Source of the DNA: Salinimonas profundi
GTDB lineage: Bacteria > Pseudomonadota > Gammaproteobacteria > Enterobacterales > Alteromonadaceae
Assembly (NCBI RefSeq): GCF_014750655.1
Contig: NZ_JABBXD010000002.1
Coordinates: forward strand, 359,636-423,635
Length of the DNA: 64,000 nt
Direction: 5' to 3'
In this document: positions 38,048 to 48,297 of the stretch, piece by piece
Layout: the number at the start of each line of letters is the position of its first letter
Numbering within the stretch: position 1 is the stretch's first letter
Made by a program: the position numbers and the translations under genes
The notes under the pieces: generated by a model
Seen by the model: the letters and a program-made list of their open reading frames with translations, nothing else
Told to the model about the DNA's origin: nothing
Database searches by the model: none

Positions 38048-40147
38048 TTATTGACCCACTGAACTGACAATTCGTATTTGTTTGTCATCCGGCACTTCCT
38101 GATAAGACAGGACGTTCAGGCCATTGACAGAATATTTAAAGAAGCGGGAAAGTACCGGTCTTAGCATACCTGATGTCAGCAATACCGCTGGTTCACCGGC
38201 TAATTCCTGTTGCTGACTGGCTTGTTGTAACGATTTCTGTAGCCTGTCTGCCAGCCCGGGTTCAATACCTGCGCCATCTTCTCCGCCTGCTTGTAAGGAC
38301 TGGTGCAACATCTGTTCCAACTCTGGCGCCAGAGTTATGACGGGGATCTCCGGAGTACCCTGACAAATCTCCTGCGCGATAAGTCGTTTAAGTGAAATGC
38401 GCACGGCAGAGACCAGCACGTCAGGATCCTGGCTCTTGGTACCGTACTCACTCAACGTTTGCACGATGGTTCGCATATCCCGAATGGGCACACCTTCAAA
38501 AAGAAGCGTCTGCAGTACTTTAACCACCGTACTAAGGGGCAAAATATCCGGTACCAGCCCTTCCACCAGCTTGGGATTTGATTTAGCCAGCATATCCAGT
38601 AACTGCTGCACTTCTTCATGACCCAGTAACTGATAGGCATTATTGGTCAGTAGCTGCGATAAATGCGTGGCCACCACCGTCGCAGCATCTACCACGGTGT
38701 AACCAAGCGTCTGAGCGTGCTCGCGCTGGCTGGGCTTAATCCACACCGCATCCAGGCCAAACGCAGGATCCTGGGTAGGCCGGCCATCCAGGTTTCCGAA
38801 AACCTGCCCCGGATTAATTGCCAGTTCTTCATCATGACTGATTTGTGCATCACCAATGGTGACGCCCAGCATGGCGATAGTATAAGCATTGGGATCCAAA
38901 TCCAGGTTATCGCGAATATGCACCGGCGGAATGAGAAAGCCCAGTTCCTGTGACAGCTTTTTACGCACCCCTTTGATACGGGTTAGCAGCTCGCCGCCCT
39001 GGGACTTATCAACCAGCGGGATTAAACGATAGCCGACTTCCAGACCAATTGTGTCAACCTGCTGGACATCGTCCCAGCCAAGCTCTTTGGCTTCAGGTGC
39101 TTCAACCGGTTCATCAGTGGCCAGCGACGTTGCCGCAGGTTCCAGCTCAGCCTTCTTAGCCTGCTTGGTTTGCCAGTAAGCATACCCACCGGCAATGGCA
39201 GAAAAGCCTAAAAACGCAATGTGTGGCATGCCGGGAATGATACCCATGACAAACAAGACCGCAGAGGCAATATACAGCGCCTGTTGATTGCCTAACTGAC
39301 TACGGATTTCCTTACCCATCTCCTGGGTTTCGTTTTCCCGGGTCACAATAATGGCGGTAGCAACTGATAACAGCAGCGACGGAATTTGCGCTACCAGACC
39401 ATCACCGATGGTTAAAATGGTATAGACCTCAACGGCGTTACCAAAGGTCAGATCATGCTGAATCATGCCGATGAACAGACCGCCGACAATGTTGATAAGC
39501 ATGATAAACAGACCGGCTACCGCGTCACCTTTGACAAACTTTGACGCACCATCCATCGACCCGTAGAAATCCGCTTCAGCGGTGATTTCTTCGCGGCGAT
39601 GACGGGCCTGATCCTGGTCAATATAACCAGCATTCAGATCAGCATCGATGGCCATCTGCTTACCGGGCATGGCATCTAAGGTAAAACGGGCATTAACTTC
39701 AGAAATACGCCCCGCACCGGCCGTCACTACTTTAAAATTAATGATCAGTAAGATGGCAAACACCACCACACCGACTGCATAGTTACCGCCAATCACCACG
39801 GCGCCAAATGCTTCAATCACCTTTCCGGCGGCATCACCGCCCTCATGGCCATACAGCAGGACCACCCGTGTGGAGGCGACGTTAAGTGCCAGCCTCAGTA
39901 CGGTGGCAATCAGCAGAACAAGCGGAAAGATACCAAAATCGATAGGACGTTGGGTGAAGACCGCCACCAGAATGATGACCAGTGACAATGCGATGTTAAA
40001 ACTGAACAGCACATCCAGCAAAAATGGCGGCATTGGCAGAATAACCATGCCCATAATCGCCAACAGTACGATGGGCGCACCCAAACCGCTGGTGAATTTT
40101 TGCAACTGATTTTTATCGAACCGCTGTAGATAAGCTGCTAACTGCAT
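38048..40147 (-). CDS. flhA: Flagellar export gate protein FlhA
   Basis: A 699-aa inner-membrane protein of the flagellar type III export gate. About eight membrane segments span residues 20-320; the conserved cytoplasmic loop is KFVKGDAVAGLFIMLINIVG, and the FHIPEP-type signature lies in the early loop (DFGIFPLVLLIATVLRLALN). The cytoplasmic domain (from ~350) binds chaperone-substrate complexes. It is preceded by a sigma-54-like promoter and followed by flhF after 29 nt. Confidence 0.96.
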   Translation of the reverse strand: MQLAAYLQRFDKNQLQKFTSGLGAPIVLLAIMGMVILPMPPFLLDVLFSFNIALSLVIILVAVFTQRPIDFGIFPLVLLIATVLRLALNVASTRVVLLYGHEGGDAAGKVIEAFGAVVIGGNYAVGVVVFAILLIINFKVVTAGAGRISEVNARFTLDAMPGKQMAIDADLNAGYIDQDQARHRREEITAEADFYGSMDGASKFVKGDAVAGLFIMLINIVGGLFIGMIQHDLTFGNAVEVYTILTIGDGLVAQIPSLLLSVATAIIVTRENETQEMGKEIRSQLGNQQALYIASAVLFVMGIIPGMPHIAFLGFSAIAGGYAYWQTKQAKKAELEPAATSLATDEPVEAPEAKELGWDDVQQVDTIGLEVGYRLIPLVDKSQGGELLTRIKGVRKKLSQELGFLIPPVHIRDNLDLDPNAYTIAMLGVTIGDAQISHDEELAINPGQVFGNLDGRPTQDPAFGLDAVWIKPSQREHAQTLGYTVVDAATVVATHLSQLLTNNAYQLLGHEEVQQLLDMLAKSNPKLVEGLVPDILPLSTVVKVLQTLLFEGVPIRDMRTIVQTLSEYGTKSQDPDVLVSAVRISLKRLIAQEICQGTPEIPVITLAPELEQMLHQSLQAGGEDGAGIEPGLADRLQKSLQQASQQQELAGEPAVLLTSGMLRPVLSRFFKYSVNGLNVLSYQEVPDDKQIRIVSSVGQ

Positions 40148-40205
40148 TGCGTGGAATCTCTCACTATCAGAATTTTGACGCTAAAAGAATGCGATAGCAG
40201 AGATA

Positions 40206-40222
40206 GTTCAACTACCGTGCCA
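40206..40222 (-). promoter_or_regulatory. Possible sigma-54 promoter before flhA
   Basis: TGGCAC is perfect for the -24 box, but the -12 box reads TTGAA where TTGC is expected; the spacing is right. It lies about 60 nt before the flhA start. It is weaker than the sites at fliE, flrB and fliK. Confidence 0.45.
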
Positions 40223-40309
40223 TATTTAGAGGTCGTTTTTTGACAGTGAAAAGCGGAAAGCTAAACGCACTAAAAATCAGATACATGCAAGATTTTACAC
40301 GCACGATAA

Positions 40310-41434
40310 TCAGCGGCGTAGCTCTTCAGGAATGGGCAGATCTTTTTTCAGTGGCTTAGGACGCTGACCTTTACCCGCTTTGTAAGCGCGCAGCTGATAG
40401 ACATACGCCAGTACCTGCGCCACGGCCATGAATAACTTATTCGGTACCTCTTCGTTCACTTCCGTAGAATAGAAGATAGCCCGCGTCAGCATAGGCGAAG
40501 GGATCAGCGGAACATCATGCGCCGTGGCAATTTTACGAATATGCATAGCCAGTTCATCCTGCCCCTTGGCCACGACCACCGGCGCACGATTGCCATCTTC
40601 CTCGTATTTAATGGCTACCGAATAATGGGTCGGGTTGGTGACAACCACATCAGCATCCGGGACATCCTGCATCATTCGGTTGGCGGCAGCCTGGAACTGT
40701 AACCGACGGATGCGGCCTTTAACCTGTGGGTCACCTTCGGCATTCTTATGCTCGTCCTTGACTTCCTGTTTGGTCATTTTCAGCTCTTTATTGTGTTTGT
40801 GCATCTGATAGGGCACATCAATCAGGGCAATAGGGATCATACCCAGAGTAAGAAACAAAAATGCCCATTCCAGCATACTCATGGCATGAAACAGGTTAAG
40901 GGGATACATCTCCCGATCAAGATGCAGCGCCTCGTTTTTAAAGTAAAACAACGCGCCAATAGCAATGGCACCAATAACAAAGAATTTCGCAATGGCTTTC
41001 AGTAGCTCCACCATTGCGTTAGGGCCAAACATGCGTTTAAAGCCGTTAATGGGATTGATCTTATTGGCTTTCGGGGCCGCTGATTCCCAGCTAAAGTTAA
41101 ATCCGCCTAGTGCGATACTGCCGTAGATGCCGGCCAGCATAGAGACAATCATATATAGCAAGACAGGCCAGGCAACAGACATCAAGGCTTCGCCGCTTGC
41201 CGAAAACATATGTGAGATATCGTAGGTTTCATCGCGCGACAGAGTGAACATGCGCTTGGTCATTACAAAAATATCTTCGGCGACAACGCTGCCAATAAGC
41301 AAAAACATGAAGGCACTGATGATAAGCACCAGCGCCGTTGATAACTCCTTGGATCGGGCAAGCTGCCCCTTTTTTCGGGCATCGTCGAGCTTTTTCTGTG
41401 TGGGTTCTTCTGTTTTATCATGAGCGTCAGACAC
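40310..41434 (-). CDS. flhB: Flagellar export switch protein FlhB
   Basis: A 374-aa membrane protein that switches export from hook to filament substrates. Four membrane segments cover ~30-210, and the cytoplasmic domain carries the self-cleaving NPTH in DVVVTNPTHYSVAIKY. The start MSDAHDKTEEPTQKKLDDAR is standard. It lies 12 nt after fliR and is the last gene of the fliK-to-flhB run. Confidence 0.96.
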   Translation of the reverse strand: MSDAHDKTEEPTQKKLDDARKKGQLARSKELSTALVLIISAFMFLLIGSVVAEDIFVMTKRMFTLSRDETYDISHMFSASGEALMSVAWPVLLYMIVSMLAGIYGSIALGGFNFSWESAAPKANKINPINGFKRMFGPNAMVELLKAIAKFFVIGAIAIGALFYFKNEALHLDREMYPLNLFHAMSMLEWAFLFLTLGMIPIALIDVPYQMHKHNKELKMTKQEVKDEHKNAEGDPQVKGRIRRLQFQAAANRMMQDVPDADVVVTNPTHYSVAIKYEEDGNRAPVVVAKGQDELAMHIRKIATAHDVPLIPSPMLTRAIFYSTEVNEEVPNKLFMAVAQVLAYVYQLRAYKAGKGQRPKPLKKDLPIPEELRR

Positions 41435-41446
41435 GAGTTCCCCTCC

Positions 41447-42229
41447 TTAACCCGGACAAATCCGAACCAGTTCACAGATGAACTGTTCTGCCCTGCCCCA
41501 TTGCGCGGAAAAATGGGCGATAAAGTTATCCAGTGTAATCCAGATAACCAACAGCCCGGTGATTTGCGCAATGGAAAAACCAATACTGAAAATGTTTAAC
41601 TGCGGTGCCGCCTTGGTCATTACACCGAACGCCAGGTTAACAATCAGCAGAGAAACAATAGGCGCCAATGACAAGGTGACGGCAGAAATAAACATCCATG
41701 CTCCCCAGTGAGCAACTTCACGCAATTGCTCGCCGGTAAACCAGGCACCACCAATCGGAAACGCATCGAAGCTGGCCACCACCATCTGGATCATAGATAA
41801 ATGGCCGTCCATTGCCCAGAACAGCAATGTTGCCAGAATCAGATAAAACTGACCCACCGCAGGCACGTTAATCCCATTTACCGGATCAACAATCGAGGCA
41901 AACCCCAAACCGGTTTGCATGGCAACGATCTGGCCTGCCAACACAAAGGTGTTCAACACCATCATAGACACAAAACCCATGGCGATGCCGATCAGCAATT
42001 GGCGGATAATCTCCATAAACGTGCCCAGTCCGACCAGGTTATCTACCGGGACCGGATCGACAACCGGCATAATCACCAGCGTCAGAAAAACAGCAAGTAG
42101 CGCCCTGACCGGCGGTGGTAGCGTTTTGGCGCTCAGACCAATCATCGCTGCAAACATGCCGCTAATGCGCATAAACGGCAAGGTCGAATCAGCCAGAAAC
42201 TGGAAAACAACGTCTAGCTCGTACTGCAT
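41447..42229 (-). CDS. fliR: Flagellar export protein FliR
   Basis: A 260-aa inner-membrane component of the export gate core (FliP-FliQ-FliR). It has five to six hydrophobic segments, with family features RISGMFAAMIGLSAKTLPPP, PVRALLAVFLTLVIMP and GFASIVDPVNGINVPAVGQF. It lies 2 nt after fliQ. Confidence 0.94.
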   Translation of the reverse strand: MQYELDVVFQFLADSTLPFMRISGMFAAMIGLSAKTLPPPVRALLAVFLTLVIMPVVDPVPVDNLVGLGTFMEIIRQLLIGIAMGFVSMMVLNTFVLAGQIVAMQTGLGFASIVDPVNGINVPAVGQFYLILATLLFWAMDGHLSMIQMVVASFDAFPIGGAWFTGEQLREVAHWGAWMFISAVTLSLAPIVSLLIVNLAFGVMTKAAPQLNIFSIGFSIAQITGLLVIWITLDNFIAHFSAQWGRAEQFICELVRICPG

Positions 42230-42231
42230 TA

Positions 42232-42501
42232 TCAGCCAACAACCTGCGGAATTTGCTCAACCATGTTATAGAAGAAATCCATCAGCTTTTTAACCAGCCA
42301 GTTTCCGCCCCAACTCAATGCCAGTAAGGTCACAATCAAACGTGGTAAGAAACTCATGGTTTGTTCGTTGATAGAAGTCGCTGCCTGAAAAACGGCAACA
42401 ATCAATCCCACAATCAGACTGGGGACAATGACGGCAGACACCAGCAAAATAACCATGAACATGGCTTCACGCAGTATCTCTACAAATACTTCGGGTGACA
42501 T
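42232..42501 (-). CDS. fliQ: Flagellar export protein FliQ
   Basis: An 89-aa protein with two membrane helices (LREAMFMVILLVSAVIVPSL and FLPRLIVTLLALSWGG) and the conserved loop VGLIVAVFQAATSINEQTM. It is part of the export gate pore with FliP and FliR and lies 8 nt after fliP. Confidence 0.94.
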   Translation of the reverse strand: MSPEVFVEILREAMFMVILLVSAVIVPSLIVGLIVAVFQAATSINEQTMSFLPRLIVTLLALSWGGNWLVKKLMDFFYNMVEQIPQVVG

Positions 42502-42509
42502 AATGCCTC

Positions 42510-43271
42510 CTACACGCCCATTCCAAAGCTGGTAGCCAGGGTACCGAAAATAAGATTCCAGCCATCCACCAGCACAAAGAGCATCAACTTGAAGGGCAAT
42601 GACACGATCATCGGTGACAACATCATCATACCCATTGCCATGAGTATAGATGCCACCACCAAATCAATGATTAGAAACGGGATAAACAGCATAAAACCTA
42701 TCTGAAACGCGGTTTTAAGCTCACTGGTCACAAATGACGGGATTAAAATTGTCAACGGCACCTCTGAAGGCTCCTGATATTTATCCTCGTCGCCGGCAAT
42801 GCGCACAAAGGTTTCCAAATCTTTGACCCGCGTCTGCGATAACATGAAGGCGCGCATCGGCGCTTTTGCCTCCTCAAAGGCCTCCTTGCTTGTCATCTGT
42901 TCATCCAGATATGGCTGTAATGCCTTTTCGTTTATCTCATCAAAGACTGGCGCCATAATAAATAACGACAAAAACAGACTGACGCCGATAAGAATCTGAT
43001 TAGACGGTGACTGCTGTAAACCAATCGCCTGGCGCAGGATAGACAGCACAACGATGATGCGGGTAAAGGAGGTCATCATCATGATAAACGCGGGTATCAG
43101 GCTTAAGGCTGTCATGATGAACAGCGCCTGTAGCGTCATGGAATAATCCTGAGTACCGTCGGGGTTGGTGGATACCGTCACGGCCGAAATGCCCTGCTGC
43201 GCAAACGCAGGCATCGCCAACAAGCTTACCAGCAGTACACCCAAACAGGTTAAAAGCGATTTATTTCGCAT
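42510..43271 (-). CDS. fliP: Flagellar export protein FliP
   Basis: A 253-aa pore subunit of the flagellar type III gate. It has an N-terminal signal peptide ([20 protein letters not shown]), then membrane helices with the signature [40 protein letters not shown] and [17 protein letters not shown]. Its start overlaps the end of fliO by 11 bp, suggesting translational coupling. Confidence 0.96.
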   Translation of the reverse strand: MRNKSLLTCLGVLLVSLLAMPAFAQQGISAVTVSTNPDGTQDYSMTLQALFIMTALSLIPAFIMMMTSFTRIIVVLSILRQAIGLQQSPSNQILIGVSLFLSLFIMAPVFDEINEKALQPYLDEQMTSKEAFEEAKAPMRAFMLSQTRVKDLETFVRIAGDEDKYQEPSEVPLTILIPSFVTSELKTAFQIGFMLFIPFLIIDLVVASILMAMGMMMLSPMIVSLPFKLMLFVLVDGWNLIFGTLATSFGMGV

Positions 43272-43746
43272 CGTTGTCGTCTCCCTTCACCGATGGATTC
43301 ATTTTGCCCGCCATGGCTTTAACCAGCTTATCTTTAAACTGACTACCGGTGGTTATCGCGTGCTGATTCGGAGCAATTTTATTTTCCAGTTTACACAGGT
43401 GGGAAATATTATGACTGGTCACGCCAATCATATGCTGCTCATCACCCACTTCAATAACCATTATGCGTTCTTTGGCACCGGCTACCATGCTGGCGACCAC
43501 TTTCAGCTGGCCACCACCACCGTGGGTGACATTAAACCGTCGCATCACATAGGCGAGCGCAAAAATAATCGCGACAACCAGCAGAAGTGATAGAAAAATT
43601 GACAGTACAGAGGTGGGATTAGTGATGGACTGCGTGCTCTGCGCCATCACATCAAAGGGCAACACCAGGGGAAGCAGTGCGCAACCCCCTGATAAAATTG
43701 ATGATTTAGCGAAGCTTTTTGATTCTCTCGATTTGACTGATAACAT
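43261..43746 (-). CDS. fliO: Flagellar biosynthesis protein FliO
   Basis: A small membrane protein (161 aa from the start at 43746) that helps FliP assemble. It has a signal-like stretch ([18 protein letters not shown]), a membrane helix ([19 protein letters not shown]) and a cytoplasmic part with [20 protein letters not shown], the typical FliO fold. The start is uncertain: the frame is open to 43773 and starts lie inside the end of fliN (41-bp overlap), with no clear ribosome site. Confidence 0.88.
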   Translation of the reverse strand: MLSVKSRESKSFAKSSILSGGCALLPLVLPFDVMAQSTQSITNPTSVLSIFLSLLLVVAIIFALAYVMRRFNVTHGGGGQLKVVASMVAGAKERIMVIEVGDEQHMIGVTSHNISHLCKLENKIAPNQHAITTGSQFKDKLVKAMAGKMNPSVKGDDNDAK

Positions 43747-44110
43747 CGGTGAGTCGGATACCAAATTTGTCATTAACTACTACTACCTCACCATGAGCAA
43801 TCAACGTGCCATTTACTAAAACATCTAATGGCTCCCCGGCAACCCGATCCAGCTCCACCACTGAGCCCTGATTCAGTTGCAGCAAATTCCGGATGCTTAT
43901 CTGACTTCTGCCCACTTCCATGGAAATGGTGACCGGAATATCAAGAATCGTATCCAGCTTGCGTTTTTCCTCGGAGCTTATGGGTGCGTCTTCGGTAAAT
44001 TCATCCAGCTCAGCTGGCTGAACATCCTCTTGTGCGCCCTGATTTTCTTCCGATTCAGCCTGTTCCGCCATTGCGGCAGCCCAGTCGTCCATGCCGTCTT
44101 GTTCACTCAT
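43706..44110 (-). CDS. fliN: Flagellar motor switch protein FliN
   Basis: A 134-aa C-ring protein. The SpoA domain is in the C-terminal half: ILDIPVTISMEVGRSQISIR, NLLQLNQGSVVELDRVAGEP and LVNGTLIAHGEVVVVNDKFG. The N-terminal 45 residues are acidic. It works with FliM and FliG in torque and direction switching, and follows fliM by 29 nt. Confidence 0.96.
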   Translation of the reverse strand: MSEQDGMDDWAAAMAEQAESEENQGAQEDVQPAELDEFTEDAPISSEEKRKLDTILDIPVTISMEVGRSQISIRNLLQLNQGSVVELDRVAGEPLDVLVNGTLIAHGEVVVVNDKFGIRLTDVISQIERIKKLR

Positions 44111-44139
44111 AACAATGCCTCTGGTTGCTAAGGCCTGGG

Positions 44140-45198
44140 TTACAGGTCTTCTTCAAGTACTTGCAGTTCCGCGTCATTATCAATAATGCGGCCACCGCGG
44201 GTTAATAGTTGCAGCTCTGATTTAACCGATGTCGGTCTAGGAATTTTATCGGTAATTTTCAAAGCCAGATTATCTCTGGAACGCCCCAGTTTTGCTCTGA
44301 ACGTGGGTAAATCCTCAATCATAACAGTGATATGTTCAGGCATTTCCACCGGAATGATGTCGCCGGCTTTAAACTCCATGACCTGTTTGAGGGACACCTC
44401 AACATCCAGCATGTGGGTAGACAGTTCTACATCCACATCCATGATTTCATCACGAAGCGCTTTGCTCCAGCGCAGATCCGTATCTTCTTTGTCACTTTGT
44501 ACACCGGCATCCAGCAGCTCGCGGATGGGCTCAAGCATCGAATATGGTAACGACACATGAAAATCGCCGCCGCCGCCATCAAGTTCAATATGAAAAGAAC
44601 TGATAACCACCACTTCCGTGGGGCTTACGATATTTGCCATCGCCGGATTCACTTCCGAATCCAGATACTCAAACGATACATCCATGACCGGGGCCCAGGC
44701 TTCTTTATAATCCTCAAAGATAATTTTGAGCAGCATCTGGATGATCCGGCGCTCAGTCGGCGTAAACTCCCGACCTTCAATCTTGGCGTGATAGCGTCCG
44801 TCCCCACCAAAGAAGTTATCCACCAGAATAAACACCAGGCGTGCTTCCATGGTAATTAAGCCGGTGCCTTTTAACGGGCGAAAGCGCACCATGTTCAGAC
44901 TGGTTGGTACAAACAGGGTATGTATGTACTCGCCAAACTTGATCATCTGAATGCCGTTAATCGACACCTCAGCAGAGCGGCGCATCATATTAAACAGGCT
45001 CACGCGAAGATGCCGGGCGAAACGCTCGTTTACAATCTCAAGCGTTGGCATTCGCCCACGGACAATACGATCCTGTGAGGAGAAGTCATACTCGAGCGCT
45101 GAAGAATCAGAGGGCGATTCGCTGGCCTCATCTTCTTCTACATCATCGACACCATGTAACAGGGCATCGATTTCATCCTGAGATAATAAATCACTCAC
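44140..45198 (-). CDS. fliM: Flagellar motor switch protein FliM
   Basis: A 352-aa C-ring protein that binds CheY-P through its N-terminal peptide DLLSQDEIDALLHGVDD, which is present at residues ~3-19. The middle domain (PTLEIVNERFARHLRVSLFN) contacts FliG, and the C-terminal SpoA-like domain (KAGDIIPVEMPEHITVMIED) packs with FliN. It follows fliL by 14 nt. Confidence 0.97.
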   Translation of the reverse strand: MSDLLSQDEIDALLHGVDDVEEDEASESPSDSSALEYDFSSQDRIVRGRMPTLEIVNERFARHLRVSLFNMMRRSAEVSINGIQMIKFGEYIHTLFVPTSLNMVRFRPLKGTGLITMEARLVFILVDNFFGGDGRYHAKIEGREFTPTERRIIQMLLKIIFEDYKEAWAPVMDVSFEYLDSEVNPAMANIVSPTEVVVISSFHIELDGGGGDFHVSLPYSMLEPIRELLDAGVQSDKEDTDLRWSKALRDEIMDVDVELSTHMLDVEVSLKQVMEFKAGDIIPVEMPEHITVMIEDLPTFRAKLGRSRDNLALKITDKIPRPTSVKSELQLLTRGGRIIDNDAELQVLEEDL

Positions 45199-45212
45199 AG
45201 TCTTTTCCTGAT

Positions 45213-45749
45213 TTATTGCATGACGAAGCCAGTGAACAGAACCTGTTCAACCACATTGGCTCCAACCGTTTCATTCATTACTTTTTGCACTTCACTGACA
45301 GCACTTTCGCGCAGTGCTACTTTTCCGGCTTCGGTTATCAGCTCATCGGCGTTACTGCCGCTGAAAACCTGTAGCAGCGTTCCTTCGATAAGCGGAATAT
45401 GCATTTTGGCGGTTTCTTCGTTGTCACTGCCACGCACCATCAACTGCACCTTTATCTGCACAAGTCGATCGCGTCCAGAGCCGGGTACATTAAACGTAAA
45501 CGGGCGCGGCATTGCTACATACAGTGCTGTACCAACTTTTGCATTACCCGTAGTTGCACTGCCAGACTGACCGCTACCGGCCTGGGTTGCCTGAGCCGGG
45601 GCTTCCTCGGCAACAGGCTCATCGCTGCCGGAAAACAAAAAGTACCAGGCTGCACCGCCCGCCCCCAGGACTGCCACGATAATAATGACAATAAGCGGGA
45701 GCTTGCTTTTTTTGCTCGTTTCTTCGATCTGTAATTCTTCTTCGGCCAT
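45213..45749 (-). CDS. fliL: Flagellar basal body protein FliL
   Basis: A 178-aa single-pass inner-membrane protein (helix at ~18-40, LPLIVIIIVAVLGAGGAAWY) with a periplasmic domain that forms rings around stator units and affects torque. Family features are FTFNVPGSGRDRLVQIKVQL and KVMNETVGANVVEQVLFTGF. An 89-nt gap separates it from fliK. Confidence 0.92.
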   Translation of the reverse strand: MAEEELQIEETSKKSKLPLIVIIIVAVLGAGGAAWYFLFSGSDEPVAEEAPAQATQAGSGQSGSATTGNAKVGTALYVAMPRPFTFNVPGSGRDRLVQIKVQLMVRGSDNEETAKMHIPLIEGTLLQVFSGSNADELITEAGKVALRESAVSEVQKVMNETVGANVVEQVLFTGFVMQ

Positions 45750-45838
45750 TTTCTGTCTCTACTGCTTCAGGCTTGTCTCGTTTAATCAGCCGCTATTATC
45801 AATGCTCAGCATAAAAGCGCAATAATGCGAAAGACGGA

Positions 45839-47698
45839 TTAAGCATAATCATCTATACCCCCCTGGGCTTGCCGGGTAAGCGGCTGCTCAATCACCTGTG
45901 TACCATCATCAGCATCGCCGTGACCGGCAGTCTGTCCGCCGAAGCCACCGCGACCATCTGACTGTGTATCAGACTGCCCCTGACTTTGCTGCTGAACCGA
46001 TGACTCACCAAGCTCAATACCTTGCTGTGCGAGCATATCCTTTAGCCGGGGCTCTGCCTGAGCCAGGGCTTCACGCGCTTGAGGCGATTGCACAATAAAA
46101 CTGACTGATGCTGCATCACCCTGAACGTTTACCCGTACCTGCATGCTGCCCATTTCAGGTGGATCTAACCGGATCTCAGCCATCATATTGCGGCTGTTCA
46201 CCATCCAGCGTATTTTCTCAGTCAGCTGTTTCTGGCCATCTGGCTGATGAATATTTACCGGCTGTGACAGGCCTTCTGCCTGTCGGGTAGCTGTACCGGA
46301 TTCTGCTCTCACCTGTGTATTTTCTGTTATTGCCATGTCAGGCGCAGCCAGTTGCGCGGCTTGTTGAGCAGCCAGACTTGTTGTACTGGCAGCATTGAGC
46401 AGCGTATTGATCTGGCTTAGCTGCTGGTCAATATTCTGACTCAAAGCGGGAGTCACATTCACCTCAGACTGCTGCAGCGCTTCAGTAACCATCGCCTTTA
46501 AACTGATACCCGGCTCATGACCCTGCTGAATCTGCGTTTTCATCTCAGATAAGCCAGCCACAATTGCATCGGTGATCTGCTTTTTCGCACTGTCAGATAC
46601 TGATGGGACCAGATCCGCTACGCGGGCCGTAATATTCTGCGCAAGATCCTCTGACTGCTTATCAGTAAGACTGACGATATTTTCCATCAGCGATAACATC
46701 TTCGGACTGATCGCCTGGACTGACTCAGCAGCGCCTGCTTGCGTCACCTCATCTGCGGCAGTCTGTTTACCAGCAATCTGGCCCTGAATCACCGATAACA
46801 ATAAAGCAGCATCTTGTTGTGCTGCATCGGACTGCGATGAGCCTTTAAGCTTAGCCACCAGCGCTTCAAGCGATTGGCCATCCTCTCCCAATTGTTGCTC
46901 TGCACCTTCATTTTGCAAACCGCTGACAATGGCCGCGGCTAATTCCTTAAGGGTAGCAGATGCATCACTTACTGTTGAACCGGCATCTGTATTCGTATTT
47001 TTTTGCTGAGCCGCAATCTCATGACCCAATCTGGCAATCAAATCAGGAATGGCGGGGATCTTATCCTGCTCACGTCCGGTGCTGTCGCCTTGCAGATTCA
47101 GCAAGTGAGCGATTTTTGTTGCTTCATCAACCATCGCTGGATTTTGCAACTCAGGATCTGCCGATAGCGTCTGCCCGGTAATTGCGGCTTCCGCTTCCAC
47201 CGCTTTGTTTTTATCTGCGTCTGATATGCTGCGAATTTGATCGACATAAGCCAGCCAGTCGATATCCTCTGGCGTGCCTTCATGAGCAATAATCGTCTCG
47301 CTCAGTTCGCCTTCCACCGTATCTGACTTACTATCCTTCGCTCCAACTGTTCCGGCTTTTTCTTTATCTTTTACCGCTGGGGCGGCATCACCCGAAGTGA
47401 CATTGTTTTCGCCGCTCTGCGATTGCTTGTCTTTGGCCTGGATTGCGTTATCAGAACCCGTCGATTTATCAGTGGTTTTCTGGCGGGCGTCTGTCTTTTT
47501 AGCAGAGACGCCAGAAGACTCTGTCGATGGCATATTTCGTTCAGACGCTTTATCAGCACCGGCAGACTGACTACTTTGCCGAAACGCCTGCGAAAAGGCC
47601 GCACCATTGGTCGATTCAGGCTTCAGATCAACATCACCGTCAAGATTTATCGGCAAAGCGGCAACGTCCTGACGCTTCGTGGCAATGTCTTGCATCAT
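45839..47698 (-). CDS. fliK: Flagellar hook-length control protein FliK
   Basis: A ~619-aa secreted ruler that measures the hook and signals FlhB. The first ~470 residues are low-complexity and Ala/Ser/Gln/Asp-rich; the conserved C-terminal globular domain is RWMVNSRNMMAEIRLDPPEM, GSMQVRVNVQGDAASVSFIV and ALAQAEPRLKDMLAQQGIEL, ending with a Gln/Gly-rich tail. The start is taken at 47698 (AAGG nearby); a TTG at 47719 with GGGAA is the alternative. It is preceded by a sigma-54 type promoter and heads the fliK-to-flhB operon. Confidence 0.93.
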   Translation of the reverse strand: MMQDIATKRQDVAALPINLDGDVDLKPESTNGAAFSQAFRQSSQSAGADKASERNMPSTESSGVSAKKTDARQKTTDKSTGSDNAIQAKDKQSQSGENNVTSGDAAPAVKDKEKAGTVGAKDSKSDTVEGELSETIIAHEGTPEDIDWLAYVDQIRSISDADKNKAVEAEAAITGQTLSADPELQNPAMVDEATKIAHLLNLQGDSTGREQDKIPAIPDLIARLGHEIAAQQKNTNTDAGSTVSDASATLKELAAAIVSGLQNEGAEQQLGEDGQSLEALVAKLKGSSQSDAAQQDAALLLSVIQGQIAGKQTAADEVTQAGAAESVQAISPKMLSLMENIVSLTDKQSEDLAQNITARVADLVPSVSDSAKKQITDAIVAGLSEMKTQIQQGHEPGISLKAMVTEALQQSEVNVTPALSQNIDQQLSQINTLLNAASTTSLAAQQAAQLAAPDMAITENTQVRAESGTATRQAEGLSQPVNIHQPDGQKQLTEKIRWMVNSRNMMAEIRLDPPEMGSMQVRVNVQGDAASVSFIVQSPQAREALAQAEPRLKDMLAQQGIELGESSVQQQSQGQSDTQSDGRGGFGGQTAGHGDADDGTQVIEQPLTRQAQGGIDDYA

Positions 47699-47796
47699 AA
47701 CCTTAGGTTCCTTATTCAAAATTCCCGCGCAGGCCTGTTAAAACCAGGTTTAAAGCCTTATCTGGATAAGCGGAAAACCGTCACTGTAATGAATAC

Positions 47797-47813
47797 AGCA
47801 AGTCGTGTTCCAA
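47797..47813 (-). promoter_or_regulatory. sigma-54 promoter of the fliK operon
   Basis: On the minus strand TTGGAACACGACTTGCT has GG and GC exactly 10 bp apart, as needed for -24/-12 boxes. It lies about 100 nt before fliK, in the gap after fliJ. Confidence 0.6.
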
Positions 47814-47850
47814 TATTGTATGCTGATCTGAAAAATGTCTGGAAGAGCGG

Positions 47851-48294
47851 TTAATATCTTGTTTTTGCGCGTAAAAAGCGCTGGGCGGCAAACTCATCTA
47901 ACTGGTCCTGCTCGCGTCGGCCTGCCGCCACTGCCGCCTCATGCTGTTTTTTATCAATCAGGAAATCGACGGCTTTTCGACGTTTTTGTTGTTGAAGATA
48001 ATGCTGACGCCGCTGATCCACCACTAATGAAGCTCGGGATATTATCTGGTTTTGCTGCTCGCAGGCTTTATCAAGCTTGGCCACAAATTGCAGATGTTGA
48101 TGATAATCGCGGGCATCTAACCCACCATGCTGACCGTTCTGCTGCAAATTACGCAAATAATCCAGCCGATACTGCTGTAAGCTGCTTAACTTCTGGCGTT
48201 GTTCATTCAAACTATGCTGTGCCATCTGATAAGCCTGCGCCGCTTTTTCTTCACGGTCGCGCTCCACGCGAATGACGGTATCAAGCTGTCCCAT
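47851..48294 (-). CDS. fliJ: Flagellar export protein FliJ
   Basis: A 147-aa coiled-coil protein (central stalk of the FliI ATPase) that also cycles chaperones. It is almost wholly helical and charged, with the features DTVIRVERDREEKAAQAYQM and RRQHYLQQQKRRKAVDFLI. It lies 3 nt after fliI. Confidence 0.9.
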   Translation of the reverse strand: MGQLDTVIRVERDREEKAAQAYQMAQHSLNEQRQKLSSLQQYRLDYLRNLQQNGQHGGLDARDYHQHLQFVAKLDKACEQQNQIISRASLVVDQRRQHYLQQQKRRKAVDFLIDKKQHEAAVAAGRREQDQLDEFAAQRFLRAKTRY

Positions 48295-48297
48295 ACA